The notes beneath the pieces are model-generated. The model ran no database searches. It saw only the letters and a list, made by a program, of their open reading frames with translations, and had not been told where the DNA came from. The translations under genes and the position numbers were made by a program. A stretch of 64,000 nucleotides of DNA from Lachnospiraceae bacterium (GTDB lineage Bacteria; Bacillota; Clostridia; Lachnospirales; Lachnospiraceae), in the NCBI GenBank assembly GCA_022791575.1, contig JAAVZI010000081.1, forward strand, positions 1 to 64,000, read 5' to 3'. Below are positions 26,906 through 35,864 of the stretch, piece by piece (position 1 is the stretch's first letter; every line of letters starts with the position of its first letter).

Positions 26906-29900
26906 TTATAGATTATATAGAGAATTGCAATCAAAGAAGGAAAGCTGGTTGGAATCCGGCAGTTCTGCTAGTATTCCTAATTTGGTCATTAAATCAATCG
27001 CCGTCTTGCTGACCTTGGTCCGATTTCGAAAATCATCCTTGGATAAAAACGGCCCATCCTTGGCTGCATCGACCACCGCATCTGCCGCCGTAGCGCCTAA
27101 TCCTTCAATGGTATCGACTGCTGGCATCAATTTTCCATCCAGTATCCGAAAGCGATGTGCCTGGGCTTTAAACAGATCAACCGGAAGGAACTCATAACCG
27201 CGGGCATACATTTCCTGAACCAGTTTCATAGTTTCTACGGTTTCCTTATCCTTACTAGTCAGACTGTCTCCTCTGCTCTGATAATCTTCTATATAATGCT
27301 CCAAAACTGCCTGTCCGCGGCACATGATCTCATAATCAAAGGCTTTGGCACGGATGCTGAAAAACGCCGCATAATAAGCCAGCGGATAATAGACCTTAAA
27401 ATAAGCAATACGAAAAGCCATCATTACATATGCGGCTGCATGAGCTTTGGGAAACATATATTTGATCTTCTTGCAGGACCAGATATACCATTCTGGCACA
27501 TCAGATTCTAGCATGGCAGATTCCCAGTCCGGCTTCAGCCCCTTCCCCTTTCGTACTGACTCCATAATCGTAAAGGATAATTCCTTGTCCATCCCCTTAT
27601 TAATCAAGTAGGTCATAATATCATCTCTGGTACAAATGGCTGTGGAAATAGTTGCTTTCCCCTCTTCAATCAGTGTCTGCGCATTGCCTAGCCAAACATC
27701 TGTTCCGTGGGACAGACCGGAAATACGTACCAGATCCGAAAAAGTCTTTGGTTTGGTATCCATCAGCATCTGAATAACAAATTCCGTTCCGAATTCTGGG
27801 ATTCCAAGAGAACCCAGCTGACAGCCACCAATGTCTTCCGGCTTAATATTCAAAGCCTCTGTATTATTAAACAGCGACATCACGTTCTGGTCATCCAGAG
27901 GAATGGTCTTGGCATCCAGCCCGGTCAGATCCTCCAGCATACGAATCATGGTTGGATCATCGTGTCCCAGTATATCCAGCTTCAGCAGATTATGGTCAAT
28001 GGAATGATAGTCAAAATGAGTCGTTATTGTCTTTGTTGTCATATCATTGGCCGGACGCTGTACTGGTGTAAAAGAATTGATATCTTCTCCATGCGGCAGT
28101 ACAATAATACCGCCTGGATGCTGGCCGGTACTTCTGCGGATTCCCTCACAGCCAGCCGCTAAACGAGTAATTTCACTACTTCGCTTGGTTATTCCCCGCT
28201 CCTCGTAATATTTCCGCACATAACCGTAAGCAGTCTTTTCTGCCAAGGTTCCAATCGTTCCTGCACGAAAGGTCTGTCCTTTTCCAAAAATTACCTCTGT
28301 ATAATCATGAGCGTGATTCTGGTATTCCCCTGAGAAATTCAGGTCAATATCCGGTTCTTTATTGCCCTTAAAGCCCAAAAAAGTCTCAAATGGAATATCA
28401 AATCCAGCCTTGACCAGCATTTCTCCGCATTGCGGACAGGCGCGGTCCGGCATATCACAGCCGGATCCACCCACATATTGACGGACCTCCTCCGATTCAA
28501 AATCACTGAAATGGCATTTCTGGCAATAATAATGAGGCGACAGCGGATTGACTTCTGTAATACCGGCCATAGTTGCTACAAAGGAAGAACCGACCGAACC
28601 GCGGGACCCCACCAGATAGCCATCTTCGTTTGATTTCCAAACCAGCTTCTGGGCAATGATATACATAACGGCAAACCCATTGCTGATAATGGAATTCAGC
28701 TCACGTTCGAGCCGCTCTGTCACAATCTCAGGCAGCTTAGGCCCATACATGGAATGAGCCGTGTCATAACAGATTTTCCGCAGCGTCTTATCCGAATCAG
28801 GAATGACCGGCGGACATTTGTCTGGGCGAACAGGGTCCATTTTCTCAATCATATCCGCAATTTTATTAGGGTTCGTTATCACAATCTCCTCTGCTTTCCG
28901 GCTTCCCAGATATTGGAATTCGGCCAGCATTTCCTCTGTGGTGCGAAGGTACAGCGGAGCCTGCTGGTCAGCATCCTCAAAACCTTTTCCGGCCATGATA
29001 ATACGGCGGTACACCTCATCTTCAGGATCCAGAAAATGTACATCACAGGTGCCGACTACCGGTTTGTTAAAGCGTTCTCCCAACGATACGATTTCCCGGT
29101 TAATCTCTTCTAACTCTTCTTTGGTGGAATAGCTGTATTTATCACTGCGGAGCATAAATTCATTGTTTCCTGTAGGCTGGATCTCCAGATAATCATAGAA
29201 ATCTACCAGCCTTGCGATCTCTTGCGGACTGCGGCCGCCGATTATAGCCTGATAGAGCTCCCCTGCTTCACAGGCTGAACCAATGAAGAGCCCTTCCCGG
29301 TGTGCCAGAAAATCCGACTTAGGAATCCTTGGTCTACGGTGATAATACTGAATATGAGAATGAGAAATCAAGGTATACAGATTCCGCCTTCCTGTTTCAT
29401 TTCTAGCCAAAATAATCGCATGATAGGAAGGCAGTTTCTTAATGGTATCCTCAGAAGCCCGGCAAAGTCCGTTAACCTCTTCTAGGCTGGTAAGATCCCG
29501 CTCTTTTAACATCTTAAGAAATTCTTCAAAGATTCTGGCTGTACACCCGGCATCGTCCACTGCCCGGTGATGGGATTCCAAGGGAATTTTCAAAGCTTTG
29601 GCAACCGTATCTAATTTAAAGCGGTTCAGACTAGGAAGCAGAACGCGGGCCAGTGCCACCGTGTCCAGGCTGGTAAATTCTCGTTCCAGACCAAGCTGCT
29701 TTACATTTTCCATAATAAAACTGACGTCAAAATCTGCATTATGAGCCACCAGTACTGCATCCCGACAGAACTCCAAAAATTCCGGCAGAACCTGTTCAAT
29801 CCCAGGACAGTCCATTACCATAGAATCATTGATATGGGTCAGCTCCTCAATATGAAAGGGAATAGGAATTCCAGGATTGACAAACTGGCTGAACCGCTCT

Positions 29901-31561
29901 GTAATTTTACCCCCTTCTACCCGGACTGCTCCTATTTCAATAATCTTGTCCTTCTGAGGACTAAAGCCGGTAGTCTCCAGATCAAAGACTACAAAAGTAT
30001 CTGTCAAACTTTGGTTTCCGCAGTTCGTTACGGCATCCTTCAAATCATCTACCAGATAAGCCTCTACGCCATAGAGCACTTTAAAATCCAGTTCCTTCCC
30101 CTCGGCCTTGTAATCTCCTTCTATTTTCTGCAGAGCATGGAAGGCTTCTGTAAAGCCCTGCACGACACCATGATCGGTAATTGCCAGAGCCTTATGTCCC
30201 CAGTCAATGGCTCTTTTAATAATAGAACCTGCATCCGACACGCCGTCCATATCACTCATCTTTGTATGACAGTGCAGCTCCACACGCTTGACTGGCGCAT
30301 AATCCATCCGCTTAGTACGAAATTCACTGCTTTTTTCAATTCCTACCACCGATGCAATCGCCAGTTCCTTTTCAAAGCTGTCCATGGCAGGATAACCTTT
30401 TAGCTTAATAAACTTACCCTTTTTCAGATCTCCCAGTAATTCCTCTAAAATCTCATTTTTCACAAATATCTTAGCTCGGATGGTATCGGTAAAATCAGTA
30501 ATGTCAAATAGGACAATCGACCGCTCTCCCCTGATCTCCCTCGCATCTAAACTCGCAATCTGACCGCGGATGGTCACCTCTCCACTAAGTTCTGAAACTT
30601 CTTCAATCGGCGTAATCTCTTCGTCTGTTTCCCTGCCGTATATAACATTGGGATTGTCTGATCTCTTAAAGCCGCGTTTATGAAAGCGTTCAAAGCCTTG
30701 GCCCCCCCTTCCCTTATAGGAAGTATTTTGACTGCCTTTGCCAGAAGCAGTTCTTGTTTTGTCTGCTTTTTTCTCTGTATTAGCAGCTAAGCTTTTCGAC
30801 TGCTGCTGACTATCAGAAGAGGTTAGAGAAGTCTGCTGTCCTCCTGCCTGTACTTTATCCGATCTATGATCGCTTTCCGCCTGAGCTGCATGGGCAGAGG
30901 CCAGCATTTCATCCGTAATAAACGGCATCTCTTCTGTGTCATTAACCGCAGCCGTATTTTGCTGCAGCCGGGACATGACAGAAGCAATTTCCTGACGGAT
31001 GATGGTGTTCTTCTGTTCCTGAAACCGGCTTTTTTGAGGAACCGGACGGTAAAAAAATCGTACTTCCATGGGAATGCCGCAGCGCTCACAGAATATTTTC
31101 TCTAAAATCTGTTTCAGTTCCTGGGATTTCTGATGTTCCACCAGTGAATCTTCCATAGTCAGCTGCATAATATTTCCCTCTGCAAACTGACATTCGGCCT
31201 TGGAAAACATGCTATATTCAATAGCGCTGTAATTTTTTAATTCCAGGAGAATACTTTCTTTATAATCCTCCAGTAGGGTCTGCGGAGTATATTGTGAAGA
31301 AAGCTGATAGAATTCGATCAGTCTGACTGTTAGATTGACACTGCCAAAAATCTGCTGTCTGATCTCCTGCTCCACTTGATACACCTGTTTTTTTGGAATT
31401 AGGTAATTGCTATCTATATAGACCTTAAGCAGGGTTTTATCCCTGCTCATAACCAGTTTCCTTACATGTACTTTTTGAAACAAACTGCCTGATTCGCCCT
31501 CCAGCTTTAACCCTGGAAAGACTTCAAAAAATTCTTTTGTCTCCAAAACAATCTTCTCCAT
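26906..31561 (-). CDS. polC: DNA polymerase III alpha subunit, PolC type
   Basis: The main replicative polymerase of low-GC Gram-positives; 1551 residues, somewhat longer than the B. subtilis enzyme. Order: N-terminal domains with a Ser/Gln/Lys-rich insertion about 225-300, OB fold (TIRGQIASLDAREIRG), PHP domain (ELHCHTKMSDMDGV), an inserted DEDD proofreading exonuclease (FVVFDLETTGFSP ... HNADFDVSF ... HRAVDDA), then the palm with EPDIDLNFSG and zinc-binding cysteines (CQKCHFSDF ... CPQCG). The low-complexity insertion probably explains the extra length. It begins 2 bases after ispG ends, as in many Firmicutes. Confidence 0.97.
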   Translation of the reverse strand: MEKIVLETKEFFEVFPGLKLEGESGSLFQKVHVRKLVMSRDKTLLKVYIDSNYLIPKKQVYQVEQEIRQQIFGSVNLTVRLIEFYQLSSQYTPQTLLEDYKESILLELKNYSAIEYSMFSKAECQFAEGNIMQLTMEDSLVEHQKSQELKQILEKIFCERCGIPMEVRFFYRPVPQKSRFQEQKNTIIRQEIASVMSRLQQNTAAVNDTEEMPFITDEMLASAHAAQAESDHRSDKVQAGGQQTSLTSSDSQQQSKSLAANTEKKADKTRTASGKGSQNTSYKGRGGQGFERFHKRGFKRSDNPNVIYGRETDEEITPIEEVSELSGEVTIRGQIASLDAREIRGERSIVLFDITDFTDTIRAKIFVKNEILEELLGDLKKGKFIKLKGYPAMDSFEKELAIASVVGIEKSSEFRTKRMDYAPVKRVELHCHTKMSDMDGVSDAGSIIKRAIDWGHKALAITDHGVVQGFTEAFHALQKIEGDYKAEGKELDFKVLYGVEAYLVDDLKDAVTNCGNQSLTDTFVVFDLETTGFSPQKDKIIEIGAVRVEGGKITERFSQFVNPGIPIPFHIEELTHINDSMVMDCPGIEQVLPEFLEFCRDAVLVAHNADFDVSFIMENVKQLGLEREFTSLDTVALARVLLPSLNRFKLDTVAKALKIPLESHHRAVDDAGCTARIFEEFLKMLKERDLTSLEEVNGLCRASEDTIKKLPSYHAIILARNETGRRNLYTLISHSHIQYYHRRPRIPKSDFLAHREGLFIGSACEAGELYQAIIGGRSPQEIARLVDFYDYLEIQPTGNNEFMLRSDKYSYSTKEELEEINREIVSLGERFNKPVVGTCDVHFLDPEDEVYRRIIMAGKGFEDADQQAPLYLRTTEEMLAEFQYLGSRKAEEIVITNPNKIADMIEKMDPVRPDKCPPVIPDSDKTLRKICYDTAHSMYGPKLPEIVTERLERELNSIISNGFAVMYIIAQKLVWKSNEDGYLVGSRGSVGSSFVATMAGITEVNPLSPHYYCQKCHFSDFESEEVRQYVGGSGCDMPDRACPQCGEMLVKAGFDIPFETFLGFKGNKEPDIDLNFSGEYQNHAHDYTEVIFGKGQTFRAGTIGTLAEKTAYGYVRKYYEERGITKRSSEITRLAAGCEGIRRSTGQHPGGIIVLPHGEDINSFTPVQRPANDMTTKTITTHFDYHSIDHNLLKLDILGHDDPTMIRMLEDLTGLDAKTIPLDDQNVMSLFNNTEALNIKPEDIGGCQLGSLGIPEFGTEFVIQMLMDTKPKTFSDLVRISGLSHGTDVWLGNAQTLIEEGKATISTAICTRDDIMTYLINKGMDKELSFTIMESVRKGKGLKPDWESAMLESDVPEWYIWSCKKIKYMFPKAHAAAYVMMAFRIAYFKVYYPLAYYAAFFSIRAKAFDYEIMCRGQAVLEHYIEDYQSRGDSLTSKDKETVETMKLVQEMYARGYEFLPVDLFKAQAHRFRILDGKLMPAVDTIEGLGATAADAVVDAAKDGPFLSKDDFRNRTKVSKTAIDLMTKLGILAELPDSNQLSFFDCNSLYNL

Positions 31562-31563
31562 CC

Positions 31564-32604
31564 CTATAATTTCATAATTTCTTCTCGGAGTGCAGTAAGC
31601 AGCTGATCTTCTGGTACTTTGCGAAGGATTTCTCCCTTTCGTATCAGAAGGCCCTCTCCTTTGCCTCCAGCAATCCCTATATCAGCTTCTTTAGCTTCTC
31701 CTGGACCATTGACCACGCAGCCCATGACAGCTACCTTAAGATTCTTGGGAATATCTTTTACCATATCTTCCACCTGATTGGCCAGACCGATTAAATCAAT
31801 CTGCGTCCGTCCGCAGGTAGGACAGGATACCACTTCAATCCCCGATTCCCGCAATCCCAATGTTTTGAGAATTAATTGGGCTGATTTCACTTCTTCTAAC
31901 GGATCACCGGTTAAGGATACACGAATGGTGTCGCCAATTCCCTGATGCAATATAATCCCCAACCCTACCGCCGACTTAATATTACCGGCCAGCAGCGTTC
32001 CAGCCTCAGTAATTCCTACATGAAGCGGATATTGTGTTTGCCTGGCAATCTGCTCGTGGGCAGATACACACATCATTACATTGGAGGATTTAATGCTGAT
32101 AACCAGATTCTCATAACCCAGTTCCTCTATCATTCTTACCTGTTCAAGCGCACTTTCTACCAGACCTTCCGCTGTTACACCATGATATTTCTCCAAAATC
32201 GGCTTTTCCAAAGAACCGCTGTTTACTCCTACTCGAATAGGAATATCCCGTTCCTTTGCAGCCTCAACAACTGCCCTAACCTTATCCAGCGAACCGATAT
32301 TGCCGGGATTGATTCGAATCTTATCTGCTCCATGCTCAATTGCTGCAATTGCTAACTTATAATCAAAGTGGATATCGGCTACCAGAGGAATATCTATCTG
32401 TTTTTTGATCTCTGACAATGCCTTTGCGGCTTCTATATCTGGAACCGCGCAGCGGATGATGTCACAGCCTGCTTTGGACAGGTTTTGAATCTGAGCAATG
32501 GTCGCCTTCACATCTTGTGTTTTTGTATTGGTCATCGACTGGATTAATATAGGATTTCCACCGCCTATGACTTTATTTCCTATCGAAATTACTTTTGTTT
32601 TCAT
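31564..32604 (-). CDS. ispG: 4-hydroxy-3-methylbut-2-enyl diphosphate synthase
   Basis: Iron-sulfur enzyme of the non-mevalonate isoprenoid pathway; converts methylerythritol cyclodiphosphate to HMBPP. 346 residues, the short bacterial form. Cluster ligands: CPTCGR and [10 protein letters not shown]; the TIM barrel begins with [15 protein letters not shown]-like residues. The ATG at 32604 has AAAGGAG five bases upstream. Just upstream of polC on the same strand. A pair of palindromic repeats precedes the gene (32641-32944). Confidence 0.97.
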   Translation of the reverse strand: MKTKVISIGNKVIGGGNPILIQSMTNTKTQDVKATIAQIQNLSKAGCDIIRCAVPDIEAAKALSEIKKQIDIPLVADIHFDYKLAIAAIEHGADKIRINPGNIGSLDKVRAVVEAAKERDIPIRVGVNSGSLEKPILEKYHGVTAEGLVESALEQVRMIEELGYENLVISIKSSNVMMCVSAHEQIARQTQYPLHVGITEAGTLLAGNIKSAVGLGIILHQGIGDTIRVSLTGDPLEEVKSAQLILKTLGLRESGIEVVSCPTCGRTQIDLIGLANQVEDMVKDIPKNLKVAVMGCVVNGPGEAKEADIGIAGGKGEGLLIRKGEILRKVPEDQLLTALREEIMKL

Positions 32605-32662
32605 GGATACTCCTTTCATTATTATATATTTAGGCGTTTGCGAAAGTCTGAATCAAAGCGAC

Positions 32663-32741
32663 GACTTTAGACAAAACATACAAAAACGACGCTCAAATAC
32701 GTTTTTGATTCGCTCTGTTTTTGTATGTTTTGCCTAAAATC
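32663..32741 (+). repeat. Palindromic repeat B1 (type I arms, no cassette)
   Basis: Almost a copy of A1: GATTTTAG-like arm (one base changed, GACTTTAG), the ACAAAACATAC arm core, and the CGCTCAAATACG...GATTCGCTC loop. Starts about 35 bases before ispG's ATG on the other strand. Confidence 0.85.
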
Positions 32742-32814
32742 TGGTTACGAATCATGAGTTTTGCAGTTGCCTATTATATTATTAGATAACTGCGAAAATC
32801 GCATTCGAGGAGAC

Positions 32815-32944
32815 GAGTTTGAACAATAGATACAAAAATTCCGCTCAAAAGCGTTGATTGGACATGAGGAGGGACCCACGAAGTGGGAGGAGTCCTGGTG
32901 TCAGCATTTAATTCGCTCCATTTTTGTATCTATCGCCCAAACTC
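32815..32944 (+). repeat. Palindromic repeat B2 (type II arms with cassette)
   Basis: Arms GAGTTTGAACAATAGATAC at the left and their near-complement ending CAAACTC at the right. The loop core is split by the short cassette at 32856-32902 (ATTGGACATGAGGAGG ... TCCTGGTGTCA) containing a CCCAC-GAA-GTGGG stem. Almost identical, in inverse orientation, to repeat C2 on the other side of the glucosaminidase gene. Confidence 0.85.
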
Positions 32945-32975
32945 TGACAGTAAAATGAGATTTTTGCAACTGCCT

Positions 32976-33060
32976 AGTTATATATTAGATAATTGCGAAA
33001 GCCGCATTCAAGGCGACGAATTTAAACAATAAAATAAAAGTTTTTAAATTGCTATACAGA
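32976..33060 (+). repeat. Half copy of the palindromic repeat (left side only)
   Basis: Leader GCGAAAGCCGCATTC and a degenerate left arm (GAATTTAAACAATAA), then AT-rich sequence with no right arm. Lies just after the end of the dockerin glucosaminidase gene. Confidence 0.6.
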
Positions 33061-33113
33061 TATTTTAAGCAATTGCTAAATTCCGATTTAAGATTGCAGC
33101 AGAACATATTTGC

Positions 33114-35141
33114 TTAATCAAATGATGAAATCTGCCCCGTAATATACTGCAGAATCATTAATGCATCATTCGCATCTACCTGGCCATCCCTATTGACATC
33201 TGCTCGTTTTTTCGCATCATCCGCTAATATTTCTAAGCTTACGGTTGAACGTAAAATTCTTAGTGCATCGATGGAATTTATTACAGAATTTCCATCTACG
33301 TCTCCCATTAATGGTTGATCTTCCTCTTTATACTTGACAGTTATTGTATAGGTTCTGACAGAACCGTCCGTACCTGTGCACTGGATAGAAATTCTATTTT
33401 CACCTGGGGTCAGCGGAATGCTGCCGGTTCCGGTAATCACGGCTCCCGGTGCATAGGCGGAAGCATTGATCTGAATAGAATTTTCTGTAACCTCATCAAG
33501 TACCTTATATTCAAACGTATATTCATCAAATGGCTGATCCAACTGCAGGTTTCCAACATTTAAATCTGATAAAACACTGTATGGCGAACCATTATCGGTT
33601 GGGCATGCTTTAGGAAGAGACGGCATATTATTATAAATTGGAATTATATACGTAATGGTTGCTCCCTTAAAGTTGCTGTATGCCTGTTCCATAAGTTTGG
33701 CTTCTGAAGCTGCCGCCTGTAAATTAGTCATATACTGGTGAGAATAATATCCATCACCACCATCTACTACATCAAACTTCTGAAGATACAAGGTGTTCTG
33801 CCCTCTGCCTACGTAGCGTTCTGCAACAAACTTGGCACCGCCTTTAATCGACTTTTCCGGCGTATCCCAGCCTTCGTCTTTCGCACGCTGAAGGCCGTTA
33901 TACATAGAATTATGCCCATTTCCAGGTGAAGCTCCTATGTTAAAGAAATTATAATAGCCATTAAATTCTGCATATTCTGGATCTTTGATCTGTTTTGTGC
34001 TGTTGCTTCCATTGACGCCTGTTTCCTGCTTGGCTCTTGCCGCCAGATGATAAGGGCTGATTTTATGCTCCTGTCCTGCTGCCATAAAAATCTGCGCAAA
34101 ATCTATGGTTTGATTATCAATTACCGTTCTACCATACTCCATATGGGTTCCTTTGATTAGATTGTTGATTCCTTCAATGGTCTGTTCCCCTTCTTTGTAT
34201 TCCAGAGTCTCAAACTGGAGCATAGTATTCTCACCTTCCAGAAAATTCCTAGGGTCCAGAAAATAGCGGATAACATTCTCGGAAGCCGGAACCCAGGAGG
34301 CACCATCCATCCCCGTCCATTTACCGGTTGTCCAGTCAATCGCACCTTCTTTTAAAGATTTATAAGAAGTAATGCTGCTGGCCGGTACTAGATTCGTACC
34401 CAGTTTGCTCTCAGCAGCTACTGCCCGTTCCCAGTCAATTCCTGTTGGCAAAGCAGCAAAAATCCATAAGGGATTGATTTTATGAAGAGCTCTTAAATAT
34501 CTACGATAGCTTTCCGGAAATCCCTGTGCCTCTAAATAACTCTCATAATCTGCATCGTCTACACCATCACTTGGAATAAAGGGGCCTTCCGGCTCTCCTA
34601 CACGGATATAAGTAGAATGCATATACCCCTCCATAGATACCCCATCTTTGGTAAATGTAATCTGATACCAGATTACGCCATTGCTGGCCGTTCCTTCTCC
34701 AATAATATGTACTGCATGTCCGGTATTCAGACTAGTTAGAATCTCATGTTCCGTACCAGCTCCTTTCCTGACACGAACGCCATCTGCTGTCACATATCCA
34801 TCCTTCTCTTCATATGCCCCTGTCTGATTGATCTGAATATAAGCCGAATGCATATACCCTACCATAGACACCCCGTCTTTGGTAAATGTAATCTGATACC
34901 ACAATGCACCATTATCGGCCGTTCCCTCTCCGATAATATGCACTTCATGTCCCTTATTCAAAGCACCTATGCTCTCATACCCAGTTCCGGCACCCTTACG
35001 TACATTCACATTATCTCCAGTTACTACACCCTCCTTCTCTTCATATGCATAAACAAATTCCATCGGTATGGTAATGCAAAAACTACCTGTAAAAAGCACA
35101 AGAACCATCCATAATCCTATGATTCTTTGAATATTTTTCAT
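33114..35141 (-). CDS. Secreted glucosaminidase with two SH3b domains and a C-terminal dockerin
   Basis: 675 residues. A signal peptide (about 1-33) is followed by two bacterial SH3 domains (about 35-105 and 110-185; DNVNVRKGAGTGYE and DGVRVRKGAGTEHE), which bind peptidoglycan in other proteins. The catalytic glucosaminidase region (about 335-510) includes ARAKQETGVNG with the usual Glu and YNFFNIGA. Next comes a cadherin-like beta-sandwich (about 540-600) and a type I dockerin (GDVDGNSVINSIDAL, ADVNRDGQVDANDAL). It is thus a peptidoglycan hydrolase carrying a docking module, an uncommon pairing. AAAGGAGTC precedes the ATG. Flanked on both sides by palindromic repeat pairs. Confidence 0.88.
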   Translation of the reverse strand: MKNIQRIIGLWMVLVLFTGSFCITIPMEFVYAYEEKEGVVTGDNVNVRKGAGTGYESIGALNKGHEVHIIGEGTADNGALWYQITFTKDGVSMVGYMHSAYIQINQTGAYEEKDGYVTADGVRVRKGAGTEHEILTSLNTGHAVHIIGEGTASNGVIWYQITFTKDGVSMEGYMHSTYIRVGEPEGPFIPSDGVDDADYESYLEAQGFPESYRRYLRALHKINPLWIFAALPTGIDWERAVAAESKLGTNLVPASSITSYKSLKEGAIDWTTGKWTGMDGASWVPASENVIRYFLDPRNFLEGENTMLQFETLEYKEGEQTIEGINNLIKGTHMEYGRTVIDNQTIDFAQIFMAAGQEHKISPYHLAARAKQETGVNGSNSTKQIKDPEYAEFNGYYNFFNIGASPGNGHNSMYNGLQRAKDEGWDTPEKSIKGGAKFVAERYVGRGQNTLYLQKFDVVDGGDGYYSHQYMTNLQAAASEAKLMEQAYSNFKGATITYIIPIYNNMPSLPKACPTDNGSPYSVLSDLNVGNLQLDQPFDEYTFEYKVLDEVTENSIQINASAYAPGAVITGTGSIPLTPGENRISIQCTGTDGSVRTYTITVKYKEEDQPLMGDVDGNSVINSIDALRILRSTVSLEILADDAKKRADVNRDGQVDANDALMILQYITGQISSFD

Positions 35142-35199
35142 AAATAATAGACTCCTTTCCTAATAACTATTAAATTGCGTAAGTCTGAATCCATGCGAC

Positions 35200-35344
35200 G
35201 ATTTTAGGCAGAGCACACAAAAACACCACTCAAACACATTGATTGAACATGAGGTGATACGACATGAGGAGGTACCCACGAAGTGGGAAGAGTCCCGGTG
35301 TCAGTACTTGATTCGCTCTATTTTTGTATGCTCTGCCTAAAATC
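35200..35344 (+). repeat. Palindromic repeat C1 (type I arms with long cassette)
   Basis: Arms GATTTTAGGCAGAGCAC and GCTCTGCCTAAAATC: both arms differ from A1/B1 (GAGCAC for AACATAC) in a compensating way. Loop carries the long cassette form with GAGGTGATACGACATGAGG. Confidence 0.85.
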
Positions 35345-35417
35345 TGATTAAAAACACTAACTTTCACAAATGCCTATATATGAACTAGTCATTCGCGAAA
35401 CTCTCATTTCACTGTCA

Positions 35418-35547
35418 GAGTTTGGGCAATAGATACAAAAATGCAGCGAATCAAGTACTGACACCAGGACTCCTCCCACTTCGTGGGTCCCTCCTCATGT
35501 CCAATCAACGTCTTTGAGCGGAATTTTTGTATCTATTGTTCAAACTC
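35418..35547 (-). repeat. Palindromic repeat C2 (type II arms with cassette)
   Basis: Inverse orientation; GAGTTTGGGCAATAGATAC arm on the plus strand, cassette at 35457-35509. Nearly the reverse complement of B2 across its length. Between divergent genes (glucosaminidase and aminotransferase). Confidence 0.85.
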
Positions 35548-35697
35548 GTCGCTTTAAATGTAACTTACACAATTACTCATACTATACTTTATTTATATAT
35601 CGCAGTTTTTGATTGTAATTCGCACAGCATCACTATAAGTATAATCTACTCTGCCTTAGAAGTCAAAGGTTCTTCATAAAATTTTCATTTATTTTAG

Positions 35698-35726
35698 TTG
35701 TAAAACTCTTCCATTTCATTTATATT
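35698..35726 (+). promoter_or_regulatory. Sigma-A-type promoter of the aminotransferase operon
   Basis: TTGTAA, 17 bases, TATATT, placing the transcription start near 35733. The 35548-35697 stretch before it shows nothing I can name. Confidence 0.5.
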
Positions 35727-35732
35727 ATAAGA

Positions 35733-35759
35733 GGCAGGTTATTCTGCCTGCCTGTTTTT
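35733..35759 (+). terminator. Terminator-like hairpin at the start of the leader
   Basis: GGCAGG/CCTGCC stem with an 8-base loop followed by TGTTTTTG, right where transcription should begin. A second small stem GTATGC/GCATAC follows (about 35760-35787). Could be an early attenuator, a 5' protective hairpin, or a terminator for transcripts from upstream. Confidence 0.5.
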
Positions 35760-35864
35760 GTATGCCGAGGATTCTAACAAACTGCATACAGGACAAGTTG
35801 GTCGCTTGACCCAGAGTTTTGCAAACACTTATATAAAACAAGTTACAGAAAGGAAGATTACTAT

